Of a stretch of 64,000 nucleotides of DNA, positions 26,985 to 35,335 are shown piece after piece; the stretch's first letter is position 1; each line of letters begins with the position of its first letter. The notes under the pieces were generated by a model. The model was not told the origin of the DNA, searched no databases, and saw only the letters and a program-made list of their open reading frames with translations. The translations under genes were made by a program, and so were the position numbers. Location: positions 2,418,001-2,482,000 of the forward strand of contig NZ_CP159835.1 of NCBI RefSeq assembly GCF_047731265.1, written 5' to 3'. Source of the DNA: Patiriisocius sp047731265. Lineage in GTDB: Bacteria > Bacteroidota > Bacteroidia > Flavobacteriales > Flavobacteriaceae.

Positions 26985-27341
26985 TTAATAATCTTGTATC
27001 AATACTTCTGTTGGAATGTGTAACTTTTCGTTTAGTTTTCTAATCATATCTAAAGTCAGTTTGCGTTTTTTGTTCATTATTTCGCTTACTCGACTTTTAA
27101 AACCAATCATTTCGACCAAGTCTTTTTGTTTCAATCCCATTTGCTCCATTCTAAAGTTTATGGCTGAAATTGGGTCTGGCATTCCGATTGGGAAATTGTC
27201 CGTTTCGTAGTTGTCAATAACTATTGCAAGAATTTCCAGCTCGTCGCCTTCCTCAGTATTTTTTTTAGCATCAAAGATTACCTCCAAACGCTTAAGTGCT
27301 CGTTTGTAATCTGCCTCGTTTCTAATTGGTTTAATATTCAT
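26985..27341 (-). CDS. higA: HigA-type antitoxin (XRE family)
   Basis: 118 aa from ATG 27341 (MNIKPIRNEADYKRAL). The longer open frame upstream overlaps the toxin gene and is not needed. N-terminal HigA-like segment, then a helix-turn-helix (MEQMGLKQKDLVEMIGFKSRVSEIMNKKRKLTLDMIRKL). It follows the toxin stop codon after one base. Represses and neutralises HigB. Confidence 0.9.
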   Translation of the reverse strand: MNIKPIRNEADYKRALKRLEVIFDAKKNTEEGDELEILAIVIDNYETDNFPIGMPDPISAINFRMEQMGLKQKDLVEMIGFKSRVSEIMNKKRKLTLDMIRKLNEKLHIPTEVLIQDY

Positions 27342-27342
27342 C

Positions 27343-27636
27343 TTAAATTTCGTTTGCGTTAATTTTGTCATATTCAGCGTGCGTTCCGATAAAACGTACC
27401 CACGCAAGTTGATACTCAAAGTTAAATTTTACAATCAATAGGTAATCATTTCCTTTGATATTAAAAACAATCCGATTGTCTTTTAAAATACTTGCATTTG
27501 GGTATTCCGATTTGAGGTCGTTAATAGTTGACCAATTTGATTTTTCAGTTTCACGATACCACGTCTTCAATTGTAATTCGCAGTTACCGTGCTTTTCCCA
27601 AAAATCTCGCAATGTTCCTCTCGAAAATATTTTCAC
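27343..27636 (-). CDS. higB: HigB-family toxin (mRNA interferase type)
   Basis: 97 aa. Matches the HigB_toxin family: KIFSRGTLRDFWEKH start, LKTWYRE, NRIVFNIKGNDYLLIVKFNF, and the C-terminal VRFIGTHAEYDKI with the conserved GTHxEYD. Different subfamily from the HigB at 22688. Together with HigA it forms a two-gene cassette between H8 and H9. Confidence 0.93.
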   Translation of the reverse strand: MKIFSRGTLRDFWEKHGNCELQLKTWYRETEKSNWSTINDLKSEYPNASILKDNRIVFNIKGNDYLLIVKFNFEYQLAWVRFIGTHAEYDKINANEI

Positions 27637-27701
27637 TTCAATTTGTTTGACGCAAATATTCTAAAAAAGTTACCAAATTGATAACTTTTGTGTTTTTTCA
27701 G

Positions 27702-27905
27702 CATTATGGGTAACGTCTCGTATATGAAAAGTATCGCTGAAAATAAGTGATAATTTTCGGATAATACACAAGCCGAATTTTTAAATTTTACTTATTATTA
27801 TTTTTCTCATTAAGCCAAATTTAAAAATTTTGTGACCTTGCAAATGCGCCCGAACCATTCGTTAAACACCAATTGCCCTATTGTTTTTATATGTTGTTAG
27901 CTATC
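27702..27905 (+). repeat. attC-like hairpin H9 (hybrid arms)
   Basis: Left arm GTATATGAAAAGTATCGCTG (H13/H16 type), right arm CAATTGCCCTATTGTTTTTAT (H22 type). It is the reciprocal of H8. Right edge GTTAGCTATC. Confidence 0.75.
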
Positions 27906-28599
27906 GTTTTTCCACCGTAATGTTCTTCTGTATTTCTATTATTTTACTTTCAATATCAGAATAATATTTTAATATGAAACTTCTATTTGTTTGAATTTTC
28001 CATAAATACAATAACAAAATTTTCTTTCTATCATCTGATATATTTAATGGTAAATCAATTCCAATAATATTTCCGTTTTCGTCTACCTTAAAATTCGGTG
28101 CTAAATCTGTATTAATTTCTTTAAAATAGCTTTCTTGAAATTGCATTTCTGAATACTCTTCTTCTAATTTCCTCAAAGTATTATAATCGTATTCATACAA
28201 GGAAATGATCTGAAGCCTCAAGCTGTCATTTTTTATTAATTCTAAACCTTGTGATTTCAAAGTTTCATAACCAGCAACATTTTGAATTGAAACGAAATCT
28301 CTTGTCAAATTGAAATAGTGAATCATTAAAGAATCAGTATTAACTTGCTTTTCAGCCAATAAATCTCGAAAGAAAATACAAGCAGAAATTCCAACTACGT
28401 GTCCACCTTTATTTAAGTTAATATCATCGATGTCTTTTCTTAATCCATTATTTATTTCAGTCAAAATTTTACTTCCAGAATTATCATTTCTACTATTTTC
28501 ATTCCAATTGTTCAAAGCAAAAGCAGAGATTACGGCAATGAAAATGGATAGAAATTCAAATCCACGATTTTTCCAATTTTTTGCTTTTAGTTTCTTCAC
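27901..28599 (-). CDS. DUF6090-like membrane-anchored protein
   Basis: About 233 aa from a GTG at 28599 (VKKLKAKNWKNRGFEF); the ATG upstream lies in hairpin H10. One membrane helix near the N-terminus (FLSIFIAVISAFALNNWNE), where the final NNWNE is typical of DUF6090 proteins of Flavobacteriia, followed by a helical, presumably periplasmic domain. Function unknown. The cassette edges GTTAGCTATC and GATAGCTAAC are perfect inverted copies. Confidence 0.65.
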   Translation of the reverse strand: MKKLKAKNWKNRGFEFLSIFIAVISAFALNNWNENSRNDNSGSKILTEINNGLRKDIDDINLNKGGHVVGISACIFFRDLLAEKQVNTDSLMIHYFNLTRDFVSIQNVAGYETLKSQGLELIKNDSLRLQIISLYEYDYNTLRKLEEEYSEMQFQESYFKEINTDLAPNFKVDENGNIIGIDLPLNISDDRKKILLLYLWKIQTNRSFILKYYSDIESKIIEIQKNITVEKR

Positions 28600-28616
28600 G
28601 AATGTTTTTTTTAAAT

Positions 28617-28817
28617 GATAGCTAACGTCTCGGCTATGGTTAGTACGGGAATTAAAAGTAATGAATTTCCGATTAAGCACTTAGCCAAAACTTTTTATTT
28701 TGTTTTATCTTTTTTGTTATAAAGCCAAATCAAAAGATTTGGCGGTCTTGGTTTAAAGCACTACACTTTGGGTTAAGCACCAAAACCCGTATTAATTATA
28801 GCCATTGTTAGCAACTG
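28617..28817 (+). repeat. attC-like hairpin H10
   Basis: Arms GGCTATGGTTAGTACGGG and CCCGTATTAATTATAGCC are nearly perfect complements; inner GCCAAATC...AAAGATTTGGCGG. Edges GCTAACG and TTGTTAGCAAC. Same subtype as H3 and H23. Confidence 0.78.
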
Positions 28818-28824
28818 GCTTTAT

Positions 28825-30489
28825 TCAATTTTCAAGGTAAGGTAAAATATATTTTTCAAAAAGCATTTCTGGTTGTTGTGTCTTCCCGTTTCTATAATTT
28901 CCAGATGTAACAACAACAACCATTTTTAAACAAGGAACTACAAAAATATATTGTCCTCCATTGCCTCTAGCTTCAATAGATTTTATAATTTTTCCTTTAA
29001 CTTCATAAGTATTATGCCACCATAAATATCCGTATCCATTTTTGTCTACTGTATTTTCTAAAACACGATAATTTTTAACAGAATTCTTAATCCATTTTTT
29101 TGATAAAACACGTTTTTTTTGCCATTTTCCTTTATTAAGATAAAGCTCTCCATATTTCAGCATATCTTTAGGAGTTAGATACATTCCACCACCAAAATAT
29201 GGATTTCCATTTCTGTCGCCTTGAATAATATAATTTGAAATATTCAGTTTTTGGAACAAGTTTTTGTCCATAAACAATTCCAAGGGTTCTGAAATTATTG
29301 AATCCATTGCAACTCCTAGTAAATAAGGATTAGCAGAACCATAGTTTGCTTTTGTGTTTGGACTGTTTATCATTGGAGCTTTTAAAATAGTTGTTGTCCA
29401 ATCTTGTGTCTGTTGATAGCTATCTTCGACTGCTGGAGATTTTGGATTAGCATTTATCCCATAATCTATTGCATCTAATCCAGAGCTCATCGTCAATAAA
29501 CTTTGAATATTAATTTTTGATTTTACACTATCTTTAGAAGGCTGATGTTTTTTAGGTAGAAAATCAAAAATAGATTGTTCAACATTTTTAAATAATGATT
29601 TATCTTTTGCAATTCCAACGATGGTAGATGAAATGCTTTTTGATGCAGAACGCATATCGTGCGGAATATTTGCATTATAACCATTGAAATAATTTTCATA
29701 AACCAATTTTCCTTTTTTTGAAATTAAAACAGAATGTGTATTAGGTAAAGAATCCTTCGAAATAAGGTTTTCCATTTCGGTGAGTTGTAAAATAGAGCTT
29801 TTTTTGTCAGTTTTGAAACCACCGATTTTCCAATCTGTTTCAGATTTTTTTAAATCTATTTGCGTGATTAAATATGTGTCTAAAAATATACCTAACTGAA
29901 TTCTATTTGGTAATAATTTTCCTTTAAACAGTAATCCAGTTTTAAAGTCCATAAATGAGATTTGGTCTTTCTCTTTTTGAAAACCTAAACACCAAGTTCC
30001 TGTAAATCGATTGTCTCCAAGAATAGGGTAGGCATTATAATCATCATTTGACCCATTTTCAACACTCAAATAAAAATCTTGTGATTCAAGCTGGTCTACT
30101 ATTAAAGTATTCCAAACACCTATAAAAGAATTGGTATTAGCTTTGGTTAATTTTATGTGGTAGAAAAGCATGCCAGATTTAATAAACCCATTAATTTCTT
30201 TTCCATCTTCAGATAGAATCCCTTCAAAAAATTGACTTTTTGAAAAAGGAATATTTATTTGTTTTCCATCATTTATTTTAAATGGATAATTAATAATGCT
30301 TTTGTTGTTAGAAATTTTGAATGTAGCATTTTCAAGTCCAAGATTTTCTATTTCTACTTTTAGATTGAATGTTGACGAATTTTCTATTTTTCCTTCCCAA
30401 CCGCTTGTGTATTCTGCCATATCTTGTGCAGGAGCAGAAATTGAAAAAAGAATAGAAAATAATAATAATTTGAATTTTTGAAACCTCAT
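28825..30489 (-). CDS. Exported serine hydrolase (beta-lactamase/class C family)
   Basis: 554 aa. Signal peptide 1-22 (FKLLLFSILFSISAPAQ). An N-terminal beta-rich region of about 200 residues precedes the hydrolase domain with SxxK in MRSASKSISS, and WLWWHNTY and GNGGQYIFV segments like those of the cassette gene at 14124. Substrate unknown. Shares a cassette with the AraC-type regulator encoded upstream. Confidence 0.82.
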   Translation of the reverse strand: MRFQKFKLLLFSILFSISAPAQDMAEYTSGWEGKIENSSTFNLKVEIENLGLENATFKISNNKSIINYPFKINDGKQINIPFSKSQFFEGILSEDGKEINGFIKSGMLFYHIKLTKANTNSFIGVWNTLIVDQLESQDFYLSVENGSNDDYNAYPILGDNRFTGTWCLGFQKEKDQISFMDFKTGLLFKGKLLPNRIQLGIFLDTYLITQIDLKKSETDWKIGGFKTDKKSSILQLTEMENLISKDSLPNTHSVLISKKGKLVYENYFNGYNANIPHDMRSASKSISSTIVGIAKDKSLFKNVEQSIFDFLPKKHQPSKDSVKSKINIQSLLTMSSGLDAIDYGINANPKSPAVEDSYQQTQDWTTTILKAPMINSPNTKANYGSANPYLLGVAMDSIISEPLELFMDKNLFQKLNISNYIIQGDRNGNPYFGGGMYLTPKDMLKYGELYLNKGKWQKKRVLSKKWIKNSVKNYRVLENTVDKNGYGYLWWHNTYEVKGKIIKSIEARGNGGQYIFVVPCLKMVVVVTSGNYRNGKTQQPEMLFEKYILPYLEN

Positions 30490-30559
30490 TTTTTGATTGT
30501 TTTTTGAATGAACTGCAAAATGAGAATTTCACACTTGCCAAAATTGTATAAAATTAACA

Positions 30560-31360
30560 TCAACAAATTTTTTTTAATAATTTTGTTGGTGTTGTATTAT
30601 AGATTTGTTTGAAGTTTGTAATGAAATGACTTTGGTCATAGAAACCACATTGATAACAAATTTCTGTCATAGAAAATTTGTTTGAAGTAATTAAATAAAA
30701 TGCTTTGTTGAGTTTTAGTAATCTTATATAATTACCAAGACTCGTTCCAAAATACCGTTTAAACTCTCTAGATAAATGTATTGGATGTATATCTAAAATT
30801 GAACTCAAATTTTTTAAAGAGTAATCTATTTGTTCCTCAACAAGAAGTTCTTGCAACTTTTTTACCCAAGTAGGGTTTTTATAATACTTTTCTTTATGCT
30901 CCTTTATCGTACTGAATATATCAATCAAAAATGCTTCAATACTTATATTTGAATATTGGTCATTTATTTTAGATTCAATAAACACTTTATTCATTAAATT
31001 TTTAATTATGGGATTTTTCAGATTAATACTTCCTTCAAAATCTGTTATCTGTATATCAAAGTTTGAAAACCAATCTTCATTTAATTCAATGTGAAAGCCT
31101 CTTGTAAATTCAGGTGGTTTTCTATTGTAATGTGCATCTTGCCAATTATGAAATAATAGGTTCCCTGGTTCTAAATAATAAGATTCTTTTTTGTTAGACT
31201 CAAATAATTTCCCTTGAAGTAAATAAGTGAAATATGGATTTTCGTGATAATGCCAATCCACTTTGCTGTGTGTGTATTCTGTATCGGTAATTATTAGATT
31301 TTCAAAAGCCGTTTTTTGGTAATGCGTTCCGTAAAACTCTCCTGTTTTTAGTTTATTCAT
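30560..31360 (-). CDS. AraC-family transcriptional regulator
   Basis: 266 aa. Two helix-turn-helix units at the C-terminus (YSLKNLSSILDIHPIHLSREFKRYFG and FSMTEICYQCGFYDQSHFITNFKQIYNTTP) preceded by a cupin-like sensor part (HYHENPYFTYLLQG). It is 70 bp upstream of the serine hydrolase gene and likely controls it. Confidence 0.88.
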   Translation of the reverse strand: MNKLKTGEFYGTHYQKTAFENLIITDTEYTHSKVDWHYHENPYFTYLLQGKLFESNKKESYYLEPGNLLFHNWQDAHYNRKPPEFTRGFHIELNEDWFSNFDIQITDFEGSINLKNPIIKNLMNKVFIESKINDQYSNISIEAFLIDIFSTIKEHKEKYYKNPTWVKKLQELLVEEQIDYSLKNLSSILDIHPIHLSREFKRYFGTSLGNYIRLLKLNKAFYLITSNKFSMTEICYQCGFYDQSHFITNFKQIYNTTPTKLLKKIC

Positions 31361-31373
31361 TATGTTTCTTCAG

Positions 31374-31620
31374 CTTGTTGCCAACGGTTTTGTATAAGAT
31401 TCGTGGGGCCTAGCGCAGCGTGAACGAGCCCGCTTTTTTCGGCGGGGCTGGAAGCGGCGAAACCGACCCACATCTTCTTTCCTCCAAATTAATTGAGCCG
31501 CGTGCGAATCAGCAAGGCAAGCGAGTTCGTGTTTTTCGAAAAGTACAAGTTACTAATATTTGTTCTAATTACTCAATTATTGACAAATTAGCGCCATGAA
31601 TTTTATATGTTGTTACCATT
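31374..31620 (+). repeat. attC-like hairpin H11, left border of the DGR core cassette
   Basis: About 247 bp. Left arm TTGTATAAGATTCGTGGGGC, right arm GCGCCATGAATTTTATATG, edges GCCAACG and GTTGTTACC. Near-identical copy at H12. Less AT-rich than other hairpins. Confidence 0.75.
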
Positions 31621-31770
31621 TTTTACGACACGCCCTCTAAGCCGCTCAACCAAAACTTTTTTTCTTTAATTATTTTTTTTTCTTAAATTACTGCGCTAAC
31701 CAAGGCTAGTTTTACTGCTTCTCTTTTTTATGAGTTGACTTCTCACGAATCTTACAAAAAAACCAACTCC
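31621..31770 (+). promoter_or_regulatory. Leader region of T10
   Basis: About 150 bp with long T runs, repeated with few changes before T11 (35185-35335). No exact TAnnTTTG box was found. Presumably contains the promoter for T10-avd-TR. Confidence 0.4.
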
Positions 31771-33006
31771 ATGAAAAAAACAATTTCAATCGTTTTATTA
31801 CTGTTCGTTACAGTAGGAATGTATGCCCAAGACGGCATCAACTACAAAGCCTTAATTAAGGATAATTTGGGAGCTGTTGTAGCCAGCCAAACCATAGATG
31901 TTAAGTTTACTATTATTGCTGATACAGGCCCCACCAATGTATATGTAGAAACACATACAGGCGCCACAACAGACGCTAATGGTATTGTAATCCTAACTAT
32001 AGGAGATGGCACCTCCAGTGATACGTTTGCAGACATAGATTGGAGCAGCGATACACACTCCTTAAAAGTAGAAATGGATATAGAACAAGACGCCTCTTTT
32101 GTAGATCTGGGAACTACACAATTTATGGCGGTGCCCTATGCTTTGCATGCTAACAATGGTCAGTCTTCAGGCACAAATGCGGGAGACATGCAATACTGGA
32201 ATGGCAGTGCATGGGAAGTTGTTGATGCGACACCAAACGAAGGCGCAGCCTTACAAATGATTGGCGGAATTCCAACTTGGGTTGGAGGAACACCTCCTGC
32301 TACAGTTCCTGACGCACCAACAATAGGAACTGCCATAGCAGGAGATGCACAAGCATCGGTATTTTTTACAGCACCAATCTCCGACGGCGGTTCTGCAATA
32401 ACCGGATATACAGCGACTTCTAGTCCAGGGGGTTTTACTGGCACAGGCACCAGTCCTATCACAGTAACAGGTCTATCCAATGGAACAGCTTATACCTTTA
32501 GCGTCACAGCAACCAATGCGATAGGAACCAGTAACCCAAGCTCGGCTTCTAATTTAGTGACGCTTACACTTACTACAGGTGCAACCATAGGAGACTTAAG
32601 AGATGGCGGTATTGTATTTTGGGTAGACCCAACGGATAACACCAAAGGCAAGGTATGTATGCTTGCAGTTGATGAAGAGATTGCAAATTGGTATGATGCT
32701 ATAAGCAGGATTTATACTAATACAGACACAGGCACAGGTGTCTATAGCAATTGGTATTTACCAAGCCAGGATGAGCTGCAACTTATGTATGCCAACCTAC
32801 AACGTTTTGGGTGTAGCACAAACACACCAGGAGCTCCAGATCCTTCTCTTTGCCCAACACGTAAAGGTAGTTTTAATATTGCTTCCTACTGGAGTTCTAC
32901 GGAGGCCAGTAGCTTTGACGCGTGGTTTCAGAATTTCAACGGTGGTGGTCAGATCGACTACTATAAGGGCAGCCCAAGCTTCGTGCGTGCGGTTCGGGCT
33001 TTTTAG
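31771..33006 (+). CDS. DGR target protein T10 with one FN3 domain
   Basis: 411 aa from the ATG at 31771 (MKKTISIVLLLFVTVGMYAQ signal peptide); the upstream ATG at 31735 would bury the signal. The N-terminal domain is homologous to that of T1-T9 but distinct (DNLGAVVASQTIDVKFTI). One FN3 (VPDAPTIG start) is followed by a DUF1566-like domain with KVCMLAVDEEIANWYDA and NWYLPSQDELQLMY, and the VR. The VR differs from the TR only at adenines. Lies directly upstream of avd and so belongs to the core operon. Confidence 0.9.
   Translation: MKKTISIVLLLFVTVGMYAQDGINYKALIKDNLGAVVASQTIDVKFTIIADTGPTNVYVETHTGATTDANGIVILTIGDGTSSDTFADIDWSSDTHSLKVEMDIEQDASFVDLGTTQFMAVPYALHANNGQSSGTNAGDMQYWNGSAWEVVDATPNEGAALQMIGGIPTWVGGTPPATVPDAPTIGTAIAGDAQASVFFTAPISDGGSAITGYTATSSPGGFTGTGTSPITVTGLSNGTAYTFSVTATNAIGTSNPSSASNLVTLTLTTGATIGDLRDGGIVFWVDPTDNTKGKVCMLAVDEEIANWYDAISRIYTNTDTGTGVYSNWYLPSQDELQLMYANLQRFGCSTNTPGAPDPSLCPTRKGSFNIASYWSSTEASSFDAWFQNFNGGGQIDYYKGSPSFVRAVRAF
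32887..33003 (+). repeat. DGR variable repeat VR10
   Basis: 117 bp. Encodes ASSFD, F, N, NGGGQ and IDYYKGSPSF; all differences from the TR are at adenines. It is the VR nearest to the TR (550 bp). Confidence 0.93.
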
Positions 33007-33036
33007 TTATTTATCAATTTAATTATTTATAATAGT

Positions 33037-33050
33037 ACCGCGTAAGCGGT
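33037..33050 (+). promoter_or_regulatory. Post-VR hairpin of T10
   Basis: ACCGC-GTAA-GCGGT stem-loop 31 bp after the T10 stop codon and 20 bp before the avd start. In the Bordetella phage BPP-1 DGR a stem-loop just after the VR is needed for homing; this has the same position and a GNRA-like loop. Confidence 0.65.
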
Positions 33051-33070
33051 CGGTTTTTATTTTTTAAAAA

Positions 33071-33430
33071 ATGGCATTACATACTGAGTTACCGGTTTAT
33101 AGAGATACTTATAAATTAGTCTTAGAAATTTTTATAAGCACCAAAAATTTCCCTAAAGAATACAAGTATAGTTTGGGTAGAGATATGGAGCGTGATGTAT
33201 TGGTGTTAATGCGTTGTATTTACCGTGCTAATAGAGCGCAAGAAAAAACGACCTTTTTAAATGAATTTTTAGATAATTTTGAAATATTAAAATTAGAAAT
33301 TAGGGTTTGTGTAGATTTAAAGCTTATATCTATAAAACGACAAAGTGTTTTGGCAAACCTTATGAACAGTATAGGAAAGCAAGTGGTAGGCTGGAAAAAC
33401 AGTGCTACTTCTAACGCCAGAATTGTGTAA
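33071..33430 (+). CDS. avd: Avd-like DGR accessory protein (four-helix bundle)
   Basis: 119 aa, basic and helical (YRDTYKLVLEIFISTKNFPKEYKYSLGRDMERDVL; FLDNFEILKLEIRVCVDLKLISIKRQ; LMNSIGKQVVGWKNS), matching the four-helix-bundle family that includes Avd and 23S-rRNA-intron proteins. Known for BPP-1 Avd: it binds the RT and the template RNA and is needed for homing. It lies between T10 and the TR, the usual order. Two broken copies of its first third occur at 13212 and 36515. Confidence 0.88.
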   Translation: MALHTELPVYRDTYKLVLEIFISTKNFPKEYKYSLGRDMERDVLVLMRCIYRANRAQEKTTFLNEFLDNFEILKLEIRVCVDLKLISIKRQSVLANLMNSIGKQVVGWKNSATSNARIV

Positions 33431-33553
33431 GACCAAGGTTTTACCAAGTGTGCGTTTATTTTGAAAAGGCACCTTAGCTATATAGTATAACATATAGCAA
33501 AATAGCGCTCCTTACCAATCGGTAATGGTTCAAAAATTAAGGTGTTGTATTAC
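33431..33553 (+). other. TR leader with stem-loops
   Basis: Non-coding gap between avd and the TR. It contains GCTATAT/ATATAGC arms (about 33476-33500) and an ACCA...TGGT element just before the TR. Probably part of the structured template RNA that primes cDNA synthesis, by analogy with BPP-1. Confidence 0.4.
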
Positions 33554-33670
33554 TACTGGAGTTCTACGGAGAACAATAACAATAACGCGTGGAAACAGAA
33601 TTTCAACAATGGTAATCAGAACAACAACAATAAGAACAACACAAACAACGTGCGTGCGGTTCGGGCTTTT
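33554..33670 (+). repeat. DGR template repeat (TR)
   Basis: 117 bp. Begins TACTGGAGTTCTACGGAG and ends GCGGTTCGGGCTTTT. If read in the VR frame it encodes 39 residues with 17 Asn codons (AAC/AAT), plus AAA, AAG and ACA codons: the adenine-rich signature of a template for adenine-specific mutagenesis. AAY codons can become 15 amino acids but never a stop. Twelve VRs in the window match it in length and at nearly all non-adenine bases. The match ends where VRs have the stop codon (TR reads CAA). Confidence 0.96.
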
Positions 33671-33681
33671 CAAACTTTCTT

Positions 33682-33712
33682 AAAAAAAGACGGCATTTTA
33701 GCCGTCTTTTTT
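33682..33712 (+). terminator. Terminator-like hairpin between TR and RT
   Basis: AAAGACGGC / GCCGTCTTT stem with a 6-nt loop followed by a T run, 12 bp after the TR and 13 bp before the RT start. It may end most TR transcripts and let only a fraction read into the RT gene, or define the 3' end of the template RNA. Confidence 0.7.
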
Positions 33713-33725
33713 ATGCAATACATTT

Positions 33726-34910
33726 ATGGTAAAAAAGCACATTATTCCTTTAGTAGATTTGTTTAAAGCGTATTACAGTTGCCGAAAAAACAAACGTAAT
33801 ACTATAAATGCATTGGCTTTTGAGCTTAATTTGGAAGAAAACCTTATTGCCTTAAAAACAGAAATAGAAAGCGGCAGTTACAAACCAAGCAGTTCAATAG
33901 CTTTTATTGTAGACAAACCTGTTAAACGCGAAATATTTGCAGCTAGTTTTAGAGACAGAGTCGTACATCATTTTCTAATACAAAAAATGAATGCTGTATT
34001 TGAGCCACATTTTATTTACGATAGTTATGCCTGCCGTAAAGCTAAAGGCACTCATTTTGGTATTAAGAGAATAGATAGTTTTATACGTAAATGCTCAAAA
34101 AACTATACGCAAGATTGTTATGTGTTAAAGCTAGATATTAAAGGGTTTTTTATGCACATCAATAAAGCTATTTTATATGATAAAATTGAAACATTATTTA
34201 CAGCTAAATATAACGGAGCAGACAAAAAGCTGTATCTAAACCTATGTAAAACCATACTATTTAACGAACCTGTAGAGAATGCCATTATAAAAGGAAAACG
34301 AAGTAATTGGGATGATTTACCAAAAGATAAAAGTTTGTTTTCTGCAAAACGTGGTTATGGTTTACCTATCGGAAACTTAACAAGTCAGGTTTTTGCCAAT
34401 GTGTATATGAGTAGTTTTGATCATTTTATAAAACACCAATTGGGTATTAAATATTACGGAAGGTACGTAGATGATTTTATATTGGTTCATTCCAACAAAA
34501 CCTATTTAAAGGGATTAATCCCAGTTATAGCAAGCTTTTTAAAAAAGGAGTTGCATTTAAAATTACATCCTAAGAAAATATATTTGCAGCATTATAGCAA
34601 AGGTATTAGCTATATAGGAGGTTTTATAAAACCCAATAGAAATTATGTTAGTAAGCGCACCAAAGGAAATTTTTATGACGCCATACACTATCAAAATAAA
34701 CTATTAGAGCATACTATAAACCCTAATAACGCAGAAAAGCAATTGTTTTTAAGTAGTATGAATTCTTATTTGGGTATTCTGGGACATTATACCTCTTATA
34801 AACTACGCAAATTATATGTATCAGAAAGACTCTCTAAAAAATGGTTGACACATTTTTCAGTTAACAACAGTTTCACGAAGTTCAATAAACTTAAAGCACT
34901 GAATACTTAA
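33726..34910 (+). CDS. DGR reverse transcriptase
   Basis: 394 aa. RT motifs in order: FRDRVVHHFLIQKM (motif 2 region), LKLDIKGFFMHIN with the first catalytic Asp, GLPIGNLTSQVFANVYM (motif 4 with the IGxxxSQ form characteristic of DGR RTs), YGRYVDDFILV with the YVDD catalytic pair, and LHPKKIYLQHYSKGISYIGGF. Known role: copies TR RNA to cDNA while misincorporating opposite adenines. ATG start 55 bp after the TR. Group II intron and retron accessory domains are absent. Confidence 0.95.
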   Translation: MVKKHIIPLVDLFKAYYSCRKNKRNTINALAFELNLEENLIALKTEIESGSYKPSSSIAFIVDKPVKREIFAASFRDRVVHHFLIQKMNAVFEPHFIYDSYACRKAKGTHFGIKRIDSFIRKCSKNYTQDCYVLKLDIKGFFMHINKAILYDKIETLFTAKYNGADKKLYLNLCKTILFNEPVENAIIKGKRSNWDDLPKDKSLFSAKRGYGLPIGNLTSQVFANVYMSSFDHFIKHQLGIKYYGRYVDDFILVHSNKTYLKGLIPVIASFLKKELHLKLHPKKIYLQHYSKGISYIGGFIKPNRNYVSKRTKGNFYDAIHYQNKLLEHTINPNNAEKQLFLSSMNSYLGILGHYTSYKLRKLYVSERLSKKWLTHFSVNNSFTKFNKLKALNT

Positions 34911-34937
34911 TATAAAACACTAATTTTTTTCGGAGTA

Positions 34938-35184
34938 ATTAATGGTAACGGTTTTGTATAAGATTCGTGGCGCTTGGCGCAGCGTGAACAGTCACGCTTT
35001 TCTCGTGAGCTGGAAGCGGCGAAACCGACCTATATTCTTCTTTTCTCCAAATTAACTGAGCCGCGTGCGAATCAGCAAGGCAAGCGAGTTCGTATTTTTC
35101 GGAAAGTACAAGTTACTAATATTTGTTCTAATTACTCAATTATTGATAGGTTAGCGCCATGAATTTTATACGTTGTTACCATTT
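34938..35184 (+). repeat. attC-like hairpin H12, right border of the DGR core cassette
   Basis: About 247 bp, nearly the same as H11. Left edge TTAATGGTAACGG, right edge CGTTGTTACCATTTTTTACG. With H11 it brackets T10-avd-TR-RT exactly. Confidence 0.78.
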
Positions 35185-35335
35185 TTTACGACACGCCCTT
35201 TAAGCCGCTCAACCAAAACTTTTTTTTTAAATTCTTTTTTTTTTTTCTTAAATTGCTGCACTAATTAAGGCTAGTTTTACTGCTTCTCTTTTTTCTGAGT
35301 TGACTTCTCACGAATCTTACTAAAAAACCAATATA
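35185..35335 (+). promoter_or_regulatory. Leader region of T11
   Basis: Copy of the T10 leader (T-rich stretches, then CTGAGTTGACTTCTCACG). Presumed promoter region. No gene seen. Confidence 0.4.

Noticed and set aside
33542..33766. Open frame through the TR (74 codons, Asn-rich)
   Set aside because: It is the TR read in the VR frame, without domain of its own, and overlaps the RT start. TRs are templates and need not be translated.
33726..34910. RT as retron, group II intron or Abi-type RT
   Set aside because: The IGxxxSQ motif, Avd neighbour and TR/VR pairs identify a DGR; no intron RNA domains or msr/msd-like repeat seen.
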